From NCBI GenBank assembly GCA_023418915.1, contig JAEZYU010000098.1:37866-101865 (forward strand): a DNA stretch of 64,000 nucleotides, given 5' to 3'. Numbering within the stretch: the first letter of the stretch is position 1; every line of letters starts with the position of its first letter. Under the pieces are notes generated by a model, which did not search any database, had not been told where the DNA came from, and was given only the letters and a program-made list of their open reading frames with translations. This document shows positions 36,272-45,755 of the stretch, piece after piece. This DNA comes from Bacillota bacterium. Lineage in GTDB: Bacteria > Bacillota > Clostridia > Acetivibrionales > DTU013. The position numbers and the translations under genes were made by a program.

Positions 36272-37222
36272 ATGCCGTATAAAATATTTGTAGATGGTCA
36301 GGAAGGCACCACCGGCCTTCAGATCAATGAGCGGCTGCATGACAGAAGCGATATAGAACTGCTGAAAATAGATCCTGATAAGCGCAGGGATATCAACGAA
36401 AGAAAAAGGCTGATAAATGCAGCTGACGTAGTTTTTTTATGTCTGCCGGACGATGCAGCCAGACAATCGGTATCTCTGGTCGAGAACAGCAGGACCCGCA
36501 TTATAGATGCCAGTACAGCTCACCGCACAAACCCGTCGTGGGCTTATGGCTTCCCGGAGCTGAGCAGTCGCCACAGAGAAAGGATCATACCATCGTCGAG
36601 GGTGTCTGTGCCCGGATGCTATGCCACCGGCTTTATCGCACTTCTATATCCGCTGGTCAACGCCGGCATTATTCCCAACGATTATCCTGTGACCTGTCAT
36701 GCGGTTTCAGGTTACAGCGGCGGCGGTAAAAAACGCATCGCTGAATATTCATCGGCAGACCCATATGATGATGAGATAAAAAGTCCAAGATTTTATGCAT
36801 TGACCCTCAAGCACAAGCATATCCCTGAGATGCAGAAGATTACCGGACTCAGCCAGCCTCCTCTTTTCACCCCGATCATAGGTCCATATTACAAGGGAAT
36901 GACGGTGGCAGTTCCGCTGTATTCAAAGTATCTGACAAAAAAGAGCAGCGCTGAATCGGTCTGTGAATATTTATACTCATACTATGAGGGTCAGCATTTT
37001 ATTAAGGTATATCCTTTTGGCTCCGAAGGCGGTATCGTTGACGGTTTCCTCAGCGCTACAGGATGTAATGGTACAAATGTTCTCGAGATATACGCCGCAG
37101 GAAATGACGATCACATCCTGCTTACGGCAAGGCTCGATAATCTTGGCAAGGGTGCGTCAGGTGCGGCAGTACAGTGCATGAATATTATGATGGGTATTGA
37201 TGAAAGGACTGGACTGGAATAA
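36272..37222 (+). CDS. argC: N-acetyl-gamma-glutamyl-phosphate reductase (short type)
   Basis: A 316-residue NADPH enzyme of arginine synthesis, shorter than the common 340-350-residue form and matching the second AGPR subgroup. N-terminal Rossmann region DGQEGTTGLQINERL, nucleophile Cys in VPGCYATG (about 114-121). ATG at 36272 is 7 nt after GAGGAG; the ATG at 36257 precedes that site. argB follows after 64 bp; no argJ lies between, unlike the usual argCJBD order. Confidence 0.93.
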   Translation: MPYKIFVDGQEGTTGLQINERLHDRSDIELLKIDPDKRRDINERKRLINAADVVFLCLPDDAARQSVSLVENSRTRIIDASTAHRTNPSWAYGFPELSSRHRERIIPSSRVSVPGCYATGFIALLYPLVNAGIIPNDYPVTCHAVSGYSGGGKKRIAEYSSADPYDDEIKSPRFYALTLKHKHIPEMQKITGLSQPPLFTPIIGPYYKGMTVAVPLYSKYLTKKSSAESVCEYLYSYYEGQHFIKVYPFGSEGGIVDGFLSATGCNGTNVLEIYAAGNDDHILLTARLDNLGKGASGAAVQCMNIMMGIDERTGLE

Positions 37223-37286
37223 AATCAATTGCATAGTGCTCGTTTACTGCATTGTTTAAAAGTAATCTAATCAGGAGGTCAAGGAT

Positions 37287-38201
37287 TTGGAAGCGAAAAT
37301 GGAAACGATCATCAAGAAGGCTGAGATACTAATAGAAGCCCTCCCCTATATTCAGAAGCTGCACGGAAAGACAGTAGTCATAAAATACGGCGGGAATGCC
37401 ATGATCAATGATGAACTAAAGAACTCGGTCATGGAGGATATCACACTGCTTAAGTACATTGGTCTGAACCCTGTGGTCGTACACGGCGGAGGACCGGATA
37501 TTAGCAGCATGCTCCAGCGTCTTGATATTAAAAGTGAATTTATGAACGGTCTGAGAGTCACAGACAAGCAAACGATGGAAGTTGCTCAGATGGTACTTGT
37601 GGGCAAAACAAACAAGGAGATCGTATCACTTATAAACCAGAAGGGCGGAAAGGCAATAGGTCTGTGTGGTATTGACGGAAATCTTCTGGAATGTGAACAG
37701 TATAAGACAATGATTGACGGTGCCGAAAGAGACATAGGGCTAGTTGGCAGAATCACAAAAATTAACTCAAAGGTATTGGAATTCATGGCACAGGATGAAT
37801 ACATTCCTGTCGTCGCACCAATAGGTGTCGGTGCCGATGGTCGGAGTTACAATATCAATGCGGACACAGTAGCCAGTGAGATCGCTGCTGCCCTGAAAGC
37901 AGAAAAGCTTATACTTCTCACAGATGTGGAGGGTGTCAAAACCTCGAGAGACAGCTGCGAAGTGCTTCATGCTCTGACAGCAGCAGAGGTACACGACCTT
38001 ATTGAAAAAAAGATCATAGACGGCGGTATGATCCCAAAGGTGCTCGGTTGTCTGGATGCATTGGAGAGTGGTGTCGGCAGGACCCACATAATAGACGGCA
38101 GGATCTCCCACTGCATATTACTTGAAATCTTCACAAACAAGGGCATAGGAACCATGATTATGAAAGAAAAGGTGCTCTATTACGAGAAAGAGCGTCTATG
38201 A
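37287..38201 (+). CDS. argB: Acetylglutamate kinase
   Basis: A 304-residue amino-acid kinase phosphorylating N-acetylglutamate. Motifs: VVIKYGGNAM (about 30-39), VHGGGPDI, and a C-terminal DGGMIPKV. An N-terminal helix (AEILIEALPYIQKLHGK) of the type found in arginine-inhibited hexameric enzymes suggests feedback control. TTG at 37287 is 8 nt after AGGAGG; the ATG at 37299 is too far. Confidence 0.95.
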   Translation: MEAKMETIIKKAEILIEALPYIQKLHGKTVVIKYGGNAMINDELKNSVMEDITLLKYIGLNPVVVHGGGPDISSMLQRLDIKSEFMNGLRVTDKQTMEVAQMVLVGKTNKEIVSLINQKGGKAIGLCGIDGNLLECEQYKTMIDGAERDIGLVGRITKINSKVLEFMAQDEYIPVVAPIGVGADGRSYNINADTVASEIAAALKAEKLILLTDVEGVKTSRDSCEVLHALTAAEVHDLIEKKIIDGGMIPKVLGCLDALESGVGRTHIIDGRISHCILLEIFTNKGIGTMIMKEKVLYYEKERL

Positions 38202-38217
38202 TCCTTTCACCTTCAGG

Positions 38218-38267
38218 CAAACATATAAGTTTGTATATGCTGCAAGCAAATATATAAGTTTGTATAT
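38218..38267. repeat. Two tandem 21-bp repeats after argB
   Basis: 38218-38238 and 38247-38267 differ at one base and are 29 bp apart; both contain ATATAAGTTTGTATAT. They lie between the argB stop and its terminator hairpin. Confidence 0.55.
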
Positions 38268-38278
38268 TAAGTAACAAT

Positions 38279-38311
38279 CAAATTCATCCGATATAATATC
38301 GGATGAATTTG
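38279..38311 (+). terminator. Terminator hairpin of argCB
   Basis: A near-continuous palindrome CAAATTCATCCGATAT and complement (38279-38294, 38296-38311). Only a short T/G tail follows, so efficiency is uncertain. Confidence 0.65.
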
Positions 38312-38324
38312 TTATGTAAAGGGA

Positions 38325-38996
38325 GTGATTTCTCTGAATGCCTCAGTTGTTCCCGCAGTCCTGAAGGAAGGTATGATGATCGGCGTACGTATCGGACGTG
38401 ATTCTCCATGGCACGGCAGCATAGTCTACGAGGTGACAGGCAGCACAATCCGGATAGCCTACATCGAGAAATTCATGAAATCACTGGCCGTATCAGGCAG
38501 TCCGGTCTGGGTAAAATACTCCAACGATTTCTTCATTTATTATTTCCATGGCAAGGTAAAGTCGATAAGCACCGAATCACCGGAGTATGTCCTGGTAAAA
38601 CTTGAAACTGCTGAAGAAATGATAAACAACAGGCTGTTCCCAAGGTATGATGTTCGGCTGGAAGCCTCTCTCAAGCCAGTCTGGGACAGCGAAAACTACA
38701 AGGCTGTCATAACAGATTTATCATATGGCGGTGCTGCATTCATATGTGAGCACAAATTTGACAGTAATGAAAATATCGAAATGACAATAATGCTGCCGAA
38801 CGCAGAACCGACAAAGGTGACGGGCAGAGTTATCAGACGCAGGAGCAGGGGAAGCAATGAGATAGATCATGCCGCCCAGTTTATAGAATGTGACAATATC
38901 AGCAACCAACAGCTAAGTGAATATTTTGAGAAGCTGGAAAGCGAAGTTTCTGAAATATACCGCCGGTATGTCGAAAAATCCGGCAGCCAGATATAG
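38325..38996 (+). CDS. PilZ-domain c-di-GMP receptor (YcgR-like)
   Basis: A 223-residue protein with an N-terminal PilZN/YcgR-like domain (about 10-100) and a PilZ domain (about 103-210). The c-di-GMP motif is RYDVR (about 107) and DLSYGGA (about 132-138), close to the RxxxR and (D/N)xSxxG consensus. It may act on motility or surface polysaccharide. Start is uncertain: GTG at 38325 overlaps the site GGGAG, while CTG at 38334 has ideal spacing. It is inserted between argB and argD, with its own terminator, and is probably functionally unrelated to arginine. Confidence 0.88.
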   Translation: MISLNASVVPAVLKEGMMIGVRIGRDSPWHGSIVYEVTGSTIRIAYIEKFMKSLAVSGSPVWVKYSNDFFIYYFHGKVKSISTESPEYVLVKLETAEEMINNRLFPRYDVRLEASLKPVWDSENYKAVITDLSYGGAAFICEHKFDSNENIEMTIMLPNAEPTKVTGRVIRRRSRGSNEIDHAAQFIECDNISNQQLSEYFEKLESEVSEIYRRYVEKSGSQI

Positions 38997-39030
38997 CTGC
39001 ACCGGCAAATGGCTCAGTTGACGCATTTTG

Positions 39031-39069
39031 AAGAAACGTCCCCTCTCAAAGACGTTTCTTATTTTTTTG
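39031..39069 (+). terminator. Terminator of the PilZ gene
   Basis: AAGAAACGTC/GACGTTTCTT arms (39031-39040, 39051-39060) and a run of seven T. The T run abuts the argD ARG box. Confidence 0.93.
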
Positions 39070-39098
39070 TTGCATTTTTATGCATTAGTGTGTATAAT
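39070..39098 (+). promoter_or_regulatory. argD promoter with ARG box
   Basis: TTGCAT (39070-39075) and TATAAT (39093-39098), 17 bp apart, with the 17-mer TTGCATTTTTATGCATT at 39070-39086, the same sequence and placement as upstream of argC. Expected to be repressed by ArgR/AhrC with arginine and to drive argD-carA-carB-argF. Confidence 0.87.
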
Positions 39099-39149
39099 TA
39101 TGAATAAAATAAAATTTGGAGACAAATAGAAGTCACGGGAGATGATATT

Positions 39150-40346
39150 ATGGATCTTCATGAGATAATGGAGATGGACTCGAAATACTATATGAATACA
39201 TTCGGCGCCAGGACGCCGGTTTGCTTTGAATATGGAAAAGGGATTGACCTTTACGACGGTCAGGGACGTCAATATCGTGATTTTCTTGGAGGCATAGCTG
39301 TAAACGTGCTGGGTCACGGTCATCCGGCACTAGTCGAGGCTGTCAGTACCCAGGCTGAAAGGCTGATACATTGCTCCAGCCTGTACTACATAAAATCACA
39401 GGCTATGCTCGCAAAAATACTGGTTGAAAACTCCTGCGCAGATCGCGTCTTCTTTGCGAACAGCGGAGCTGAGGCAAATGAAGGTGCAATAAAACTCGCC
39501 AGGATCTACTTCAAAAAAAGAGGCATGCCCGAGAAATACGGCATCATCACATTAAAGAACTCCTTCCATGGAAGGACACTGACAACAGTGGCGGCCACAG
39601 GACAGGAAAAATATCAGAAGCCCTATGCGCCATTAATACCGGGATTCAAGCATGTTCCGATAAATGACATGGAAGCTCTCAAAGCAGCAGTTGATAATGA
39701 AACCTGTGCGGTAATGATGGAGCTCGTACAGGGGGAGAGCGGTGTGCATCCTTTGGATGTCTCGTTTGTTAAAGCTGTCCGTGAGCTCTGTGATGAAAAA
39801 GGTCTGCTGCTCATAATCGATGAAATACAGACCGGTATCGGCAGGACAGGAAAGCTTTTTGCATATCAGCACTACGAAGTGGAGCCGGATATATTCACTC
39901 TGGCAAAGGCCCTGGCAGGCGGTGTGCCCATTGGCGCCCTTTGTGCAAAGGAACAGACTGCCTGTGCATTTGAGCCTGGAGACCACGGCTCCACATTTGG
40001 AGGCAACCCGCTGGCATGCTCGGCAGGCCTGGCTGTTATGAACACGCTGCTAAAAGAAAACCTAACTTCAAATTCTGAAAAAATGGGGCAATATATTAAG
40101 GAAAAATTAACTGTACTATCGGAGAAGTACGATATTATAGCAGATGTGCGCGGAATTGGACTGATGGTCGGTATAGAATTGACACAGGATAAAGCCCTGA
40201 TTATAAAAAACAGACTACTTGAAAAGGGCTATCTGGTTGGAAGTGTCGGGGCATTCATAATCAGGCTGCTTCCTCCATTGATCATTACAAAGGATCATAT
40301 AGATGCTTTTACAAAGGCATTGGACGATGCGCTTGCATTAATTTGA
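39150..40346 (+). CDS. argD: Acetylornithine aminotransferase
   Basis: A 398-residue PLP class III aminotransferase. Motifs include NSGAEANEGAIKLAR (about 108-122), the aspartate in LLIIDEIQTGIGRTG and the PLP Lys in LAKALAGG (about 251-258), with GSTFGGNPLACSAG after it. Makes N-acetylornithine from N-acetylglutamate semialdehyde. ATG at 39150 follows GGGAG. First gene of the second arginine transcript. Confidence 0.95.
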   Translation: MDLHEIMEMDSKYYMNTFGARTPVCFEYGKGIDLYDGQGRQYRDFLGGIAVNVLGHGHPALVEAVSTQAERLIHCSSLYYIKSQAMLAKILVENSCADRVFFANSGAEANEGAIKLARIYFKKRGMPEKYGIITLKNSFHGRTLTTVAATGQEKYQKPYAPLIPGFKHVPINDMEALKAAVDNETCAVMMELVQGESGVHPLDVSFVKAVRELCDEKGLLLIIDEIQTGIGRTGKLFAYQHYEVEPDIFTLAKALAGGVPIGALCAKEQTACAFEPGDHGSTFGGNPLACSAGLAVMNTLLKENLTSNSEKMGQYIKEKLTVLSEKYDIIADVRGIGLMVGIELTQDKALIIKNRLLEKGYLVGSVGAFIIRLLPPLIITKDHIDAFTKALDDALALI

Positions 40347-40398
40347 CAAAACGCATAACAGGCTTTGAATTTGAATCTGGTGTACAAGGAGCGAAAAA

Positions 40399-41454
40399 AT
40401 GAAATCAGTATTAGTTTTGGAAGATGGCACATATTTCCCGGGAATGGGTTTTGGAGCAAAGGGTGAGGTTATCGGCGAGGTAGTGTTCAACACCTGTATG
40501 ACAGGCTATCAGGAGATCATCACCGACCCTTCCTATAACGGTCTTATAGTAACGATGACATACCCTCTGATCGGCAACTACGGTTTCAACACCGAGGACA
40601 ATGAATCATGCAGAACGCATGTAGAGGGTTTTATTGTAAAAGAGCTGTGTGATCATCCAAACAACTGGCGCTGTTCCATCAGTGCTGATGAATACTTCAG
40701 AATGAACAATATAGTCGGGCTGAAGGGAATCGACACAAGAGCGTTGACACAGCATCTGCGCAGCAATGGCAGCATGTTCGGCATTATATCGACCGAATGC
40801 GGTAATGTGGATATTCTGCTCGACAGACTGAAGACCAGAATACGTGAACCTCGCGATCTGGTGATGGAGGTCACTGCAAGGGAGCCTATCCACATAAAGG
40901 GTCAGGGGAAAAAAGTTGCACTGCTGGATTTGGGAGTAAAAAACAAGATCATCAAATACCTTGAAAAATACAATTGCGATATCCATATACTGCCCGCATC
41001 ATCCACATATGAGGATATAATGGCGCAAAGCCCCGATGGTCTGCTGATATCTAACGGACCCGGTGATCCCGAGGCTCTTGAAAACCAGAGGCATCTTATC
41101 CGGAAGCTGATCGGTAAAATGCCCATATTAGGGGTTTGCCTTGGGCACCTGCTTCTGGGACTTGCTCTGGGCGGTACTGTGCACAAGCTGAAATATGGTC
41201 ATCACGGAGCCAATCATCCGGTCAGGGATTTCACAACGGGCAGATGCTATATCACATCTCAAAGTCACAACTATGCATTGGCACCGAAAATAAGTGATGA
41301 TGTTGATATCACACAAACAAATGTAAACGACAGCACCGTTGAAGCCTTTAGACACAAGAAGCTGCCCGTTTTCGGCGTACAGTACATCCCTGAAGCTGCG
41401 GCCGAATCAGAGGACTCAGGCAATATTTTTGACGAATTCATAAAAATGATGTAA
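40399..41454 (+). CDS. carA: Carbamoyl-phosphate synthase small subunit with eroded glutaminase site
   Basis: A 351-residue CarA homolog, normally the subunit that hydrolyses glutamine and passes ammonia to CarB. The N-terminal domain and the class I amidotransferase fold are intact (SNGPGDP, KYGHHGANHPV). The nucleophile Cys is present (GVCLGH, Cys247) and so is the triad Glu332, but the triad His, expected in HPEA, is Ile330 (VQYIPEA). The Gln after GVCLGH is Leu251, and the QNHGF glutamine loop reads QSHNY. The subunit may therefore not hydrolyse glutamine and may only support an ammonia-dependent synthase. Located between argD and carB. Confidence 0.93.
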   Translation: MKSVLVLEDGTYFPGMGFGAKGEVIGEVVFNTCMTGYQEIITDPSYNGLIVTMTYPLIGNYGFNTEDNESCRTHVEGFIVKELCDHPNNWRCSISADEYFRMNNIVGLKGIDTRALTQHLRSNGSMFGIISTECGNVDILLDRLKTRIREPRDLVMEVTAREPIHIKGQGKKVALLDLGVKNKIIKYLEKYNCDIHILPASSTYEDIMAQSPDGLLISNGPGDPEALENQRHLIRKLIGKMPILGVCLGHLLLGLALGGTVHKLKYGHHGANHPVRDFTTGRCYITSQSHNYALAPKISDDVDITQTNVNDSTVEAFRHKKLPVFGVQYIPEAAAESEDSGNIFDEFIKMM

Positions 41455-41493
41455 TTGACAGCGCTATTTGCTCACAAATAAATGGAGGGTCAT

Positions 41494-44400
41494 ATGCCTA
41501 AAAGAAATGATATAAATAAGGTGCTGGTCATAGGATCGGGACCTATAGTAATAGGGCAGGCGGCAGAGTTCGACTACTCCGGATCGCAGGCCTGCAGGTC
41601 ACTGAAGGAGGAAGGCATCGAGGTAATACTCATCAACAGTAACCCGGCAACAATAATGACAGACAGCGAAACAGCTGACAGAGTATATATAGAACCTATA
41701 ACGACAGAAATAGTAAAGAAGATAATAGAGCGTGAAAGACCAGACGGAATACTTGCCTCCCTTGGAGGGCAAACAGGCCTCAACATGGCTGTCCAACTGG
41801 CAAATGACGGTATTCTTGACCGTCTTGAGATAGAGCTGCTGGGAACTTCCCTTACATCAATAAAAAGAGCTGAGGACAGAGAACTGTTCAAAGAGACGAT
41901 GCAGAGCATCAATGAGAAAGTCCCCCACAGTACAATCGTCACTAACTTAGTCGATGCCGCTGCATTTGCGGAAAAAGTAGGCTTCCCAATAATCATCAGG
42001 CCTGCGTATACACTTGGCGGTACCGGAGGCGGTATAGCAGAAAATATGGAGGATTTCAAGTATATCTGCGGAAAAGGGCTGAAGCTCAGCATGATAAATC
42101 AAGTCCTGCTTGAGCAAAGCGTCGCAGGCTGGAAGGAAATTGAATTTGAGGTAATGCGTGACGGTTCCGATAACTGCATCATCATATGCAGCATGGAAAA
42201 CCTGGATCCCGTCGGCGTTCATACCGGCGACAGTATTGTCGTGGCACCCTGCCAGACACTGTCAGCAATCGAATACCAGATGCTTCGTACCGCTTCAGTA
42301 AAAATAATCCGAGCACTTGAAATAAAAGGCGGCTGCAACATCCAATTTGCTCTCGATCCCAACAGCTATGAATATGTCATAATAGAAGTTAACCCAAGAG
42401 TAAGCCGTTCCAGTGCACTTGCCTCAAAAGCCACCGGTTACCCGATCGCCCGTGTTACATCCAAGATCGCCATTGGCATGGATTTGGACGAAATAAAGAA
42501 TTCCGTTACTCAAAACACCTATGCCTGTTTTGAGCCGACTATAGACTATGTGGTAACGAAGGTCCCCCGCTGGCCCTTCGACAAGTTTTCCTCAGCCGAC
42601 CGCTCCCTTGGCACCCAAATGAAAGCCACAGGCGAGGTCATGGCAATAGGCAGGACCTTTGAGGAATCATTGCTCAAGGCTATTGACTCACTTGACATCA
42701 AGCTGAATTACCAGCTTGGTCTGGAGCTGTTCGATAACAAAACAGTCGATGAGCTGATAGATGTTTTAGCATCGCCAAGAGATGAACGTGTGTTTGCAAT
42801 TTTCAAGGCTCTGCAAAAGGGCATTTCGGTAGACAGAATAGTCGAAACAACAAAGGTCGACAGTTTCTTTATAAGTAAGCTGCAAAACATCGTGCAGGTT
42901 GCTGAGGATGTGAAAAATGCAGGAATAGCTTGGCTGGATTATGATCTTTATATTCGGGCAAAAAAAATCGGCTTTGGAGATTCGTACATTGCAAATCTGG
43001 TAAATGTGCCGGTGGATACAATACTTGAGCTTAGAGAAAGGTACCCGGTCAAGCCTGTTTACAAGATCGTTGACACTTGCGCCGGAGAATTTGAGGCTGT
43101 AACGCCGTATTACTATTCCACCTATGAGGAGCATGACGAAGTGGTCGTTTCCAACAAAAAAAAGGTCCTTGTTATAGGATCAGGCCCGATACGGATCGGT
43201 CAGGGCATAGAATTCGACTACTGCAGCGTGCATTGTGTCAGAACTTTGAAGGAACTGGACATAGAGTCAATTATCATAAATAACAATCCGGAAACGGTGA
43301 GCACGGATTTTGACACCTCAGACAAGTTATATTTTGAGCCTTTAACGAAAGAATGTGCATTGGATATTATCAAAAAAGAAAAGCCGGAGGGCATCATTGT
43401 CCAATTCGGCGGCCAGACTGCTATCAATCTGGCGGAGACACTTCACAAGGAAGGCGTTAAAATTCTGGGCACCACAGTGGAGAGCATCGATATCGCCGAG
43501 GACAGGGATAAATTCCTAAAGCTCCTTGAGGAACTCGATATACCTATTCCCGAGGGAAGTACCGCATATTCTGTCAAGGAGGCAAAGGCGATAGCCGGAA
43601 GTATAGGCTACCCGGTACTGGTGAGGCCATCATATGTACTGGGCGGAAGAGCCATGGAGATAGTGTACAATGACAGGTCTTTGGAGGAATATATGAGGAT
43701 GGCTGTTGACCTGTCAGCCAAGCATCCCGTCCTGATTGATAAATATATCAACGGTACAGAAGCGGAAGTCGACGGCATCTGTGACGGCGAAGACGTACTC
43801 ATACCGGGCATATTCCAGCATATCGAAAGAGCTGGCGTTCACTCAGGTGACAGTATCGCAGTATATCCTCCCCATACACTGTCACAAAAGATCAAGGATA
43901 CTATTGCTGATTATACTGTAAGGCTGGCCAGAGCATTGAAAACTGTCGGGCTGTTTAATATTCAGTTTGTTATAGACAATGACGAGAAGGTTTATGTGAT
44001 AGAAGTTAATCCGCGCGCCAGCAGAACTATTCCGATCATGAGCAAGATCACCGGCATCCCGATGGTCAATGTAGCAACAAAGCTCATTATGGGCAGTTCA
44101 CTGCGCGAGCTCGGATACGAGCCTGGTCTTGCGAAAGAGCCGACTTTTACAGCTGTAAAGGCGCCTGTATTTTCATTCTCAAAGCTCACCACAGTTGATA
44201 CTTTCCTGAGTCCTGAAATGAAATCCACAGGCGAAGTCATGGGTGTGGACAGGGATTACCGCCACGCTCTATACAAGGCTTTGATCGCCTCCGGCCTGTC
44301 TGTGCCAAGAGGTGGCAACGTATTGATAGCAACAGGTGAAATGGATAAAGCAGACTGTACTGTGATTTCAGAGCGGTTCAGCAGGCTGGGCTTCAAGCTG

Positions 44401-44754
44401 TTTGCTGTGGAGGACAATTGGAAGGAACTTACTGATAACGGTTTGTTAGTTGAATTAGTGCAGGAGGATAAGATACTTGACTATATCAAAACTGACAAAG
44501 TATCTCTTGTGATAAGCACACACGCTAAGGAAGGCATACCCGGCAGATTGGGATTCACTATCAGAAGAACCTCAATAGAATATAATACGCCGTGTCTGAC
44601 TTCATTGGACACTACAAATGCCATACTTGATGTGCTCGAGCATCTGTCCGAAGGCAACGAGACATGTATCTATGCTCTGGACGAATACTCCAAACAGCCA
44701 AATGGTCATGGGCACACTGAAAATCATCAGAATAGATTTCAAAGTATTATATAG
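41494..44754 (+). CDS. carB: Carbamoyl-phosphate synthase large subunit
   Basis: A 1086-residue enzyme with two homologous ATP-grasp halves (about 1-400 and 550-930), an oligomerisation domain between them and a C-terminal MGS-like allosteric domain (about 935-1060). Motifs such as IGSGPIVIGQAAEFDYSG and IGSGPIRIGQGIEFDYC mark the two halves; EVNPRVSRSSALASKATGYP and EVNPRASRTIPIMSKITGIP are the two ATP-site loops. Makes carbamoyl phosphate from bicarbonate, ammonia and two ATP. ATG at 41494 fits GGAGG; the ATG at 41482 overlaps it. The ammonia source is discussed under carA. Confidence 0.96.
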   Translation: MPKRNDINKVLVIGSGPIVIGQAAEFDYSGSQACRSLKEEGIEVILINSNPATIMTDSETADRVYIEPITTEIVKKIIERERPDGILASLGGQTGLNMAVQLANDGILDRLEIELLGTSLTSIKRAEDRELFKETMQSINEKVPHSTIVTNLVDAAAFAEKVGFPIIIRPAYTLGGTGGGIAENMEDFKYICGKGLKLSMINQVLLEQSVAGWKEIEFEVMRDGSDNCIIICSMENLDPVGVHTGDSIVVAPCQTLSAIEYQMLRTASVKIIRALEIKGGCNIQFALDPNSYEYVIIEVNPRVSRSSALASKATGYPIARVTSKIAIGMDLDEIKNSVTQNTYACFEPTIDYVVTKVPRWPFDKFSSADRSLGTQMKATGEVMAIGRTFEESLLKAIDSLDIKLNYQLGLELFDNKTVDELIDVLASPRDERVFAIFKALQKGISVDRIVETTKVDSFFISKLQNIVQVAEDVKNAGIAWLDYDLYIRAKKIGFGDSYIANLVNVPVDTILELRERYPVKPVYKIVDTCAGEFEAVTPYYYSTYEEHDEVVVSNKKKVLVIGSGPIRIGQGIEFDYCSVHCVRTLKELDIESIIINNNPETVSTDFDTSDKLYFEPLTKECALDIIKKEKPEGIIVQFGGQTAINLAETLHKEGVKILGTTVESIDIAEDRDKFLKLLEELDIPIPEGSTAYSVKEAKAIAGSIGYPVLVRPSYVLGGRAMEIVYNDRSLEEYMRMAVDLSAKHPVLIDKYINGTEAEVDGICDGEDVLIPGIFQHIERAGVHSGDSIAVYPPHTLSQKIKDTIADYTVRLARALKTVGLFNIQFVIDNDEKVYVIEVNPRASRTIPIMSKITGIPMVNVATKLIMGSSLRELGYEPGLAKEPTFTAVKAPVFSFSKLTTVDTFLSPEMKSTGEVMGVDRDYRHALYKALIASGLSVPRGGNVLIATGEMDKADCTVISERFSRLGFKLFAVEDNWKELTDNGLLVELVQEDKILDYIKTDKVSLVISTHAKEGIPGRLGFTIRRTSIEYNTPCLTSLDTTNAILDVLEHLSEGNETCIYALDEYSKQPNGHGHTENHQNRFQSII

Positions 44755-44772
44755 TATAGAAGGAGCGTTATA

Positions 44773-45693
44773 ATGAAACACCTAATCGATCTTAACGATG
44801 TATCGCATGAAGAGATAGAACACATATTTACGCTGGCTGCAAGGCTTAAGAAGGAACTGAGGGAAGGAACTCCCCATCACCTTCTTAAGGGCAAGACTCT
44901 CGGGATGATATTTTCAAAATCCTCTACCAGAACCAGAGTCTCCTTTGAAGTAGGTATGTACCAGTTGGGCGGTTATCCTATTTTTCTGAGCTCCAGCGAC
45001 ATACAGCTCGGCCGCGGAGAGACGATATTCGATACGGCGAAGGTGCTTTCTCACTACATCAGCGGCATCATGATCAGGACCTTTAAGCACAGTGATGTAC
45101 TTGATCTGGCGAAGTATGGTACGATCCCCATAATAAACGGATTGACAGATCTCATGCATCCATGCCAGATACTTTCAGACCTCTTTACCGTATACGAGAA
45201 GAAAGGGAACCTGGAGGGGCTTAAGCTGGCATATGTAGGCGACGGCAATAATGTAGCCAACTCTCTTGTGCAGGGCTGCGCAAAAACCGGAATGGATATT
45301 GCTGTAGCCGCTCCCGCAGGATACGGCTGTGATGGTTCTATCATAGAACAGGCTAAGCAGACAGCCAAGAAATCCGGCAGCAGTGTAGTAATCACTGAAG
45401 ATCCTTATGAAGCGATAAAAGATGCTGATGTGGTTTATACAGATACATGGGTCAGCATGGGTCAGGAAGAGGAAAAGGAATTGCGGCTCAAAGTCTTTAT
45501 GCCATATCAGGTAAACAGCAAATTATTCTCTAAGGCAAAGGAAGACGCTATGTTCCTGCACTGCCTCCCTGCCTACAGAGGCTACGAGGTTACCGGGGAT
45601 ATTATTGACGGACCTAATTCAAGCGTATTTGAAGAAGCTGAGAACAGGCTGCATGTACAGAAGGCTATCATGGCAGCACTGATGGGCAACTGA
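44773..45693 (+). CDS. argF: Ornithine carbamoyltransferase
   Basis: A 306-residue enzyme forming citrulline. Carbamoyl-phosphate site SSTRTRVSFE (about 52-61), HPCQ (about 129-132) and ornithine-site HCLPAYRG (about 263-270). ATG at 44773 follows AAGGAG, 18 bp after carB. Using the carbamoyl phosphate made by the adjacent carAB is the obvious reason for the cluster. Confidence 0.96.
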   Translation: MKHLIDLNDVSHEEIEHIFTLAARLKKELREGTPHHLLKGKTLGMIFSKSSTRTRVSFEVGMYQLGGYPIFLSSSDIQLGRGETIFDTAKVLSHYISGIMIRTFKHSDVLDLAKYGTIPIINGLTDLMHPCQILSDLFTVYEKKGNLEGLKLAYVGDGNNVANSLVQGCAKTGMDIAVAAPAGYGCDGSIIEQAKQTAKKSGSSVVITEDPYEAIKDADVVYTDTWVSMGQEEEKELRLKVFMPYQVNSKLFSKAKEDAMFLHCLPAYRGYEVTGDIIDGPNSSVFEEAENRLHVQKAIMAALMGN

Positions 45694-45755
45694 ACAGCCT
45701 GCAGAGGTCAGTTGATTCAGAGGGCTTTATAGAAAAAGAGACGGATAGGGTGCAT

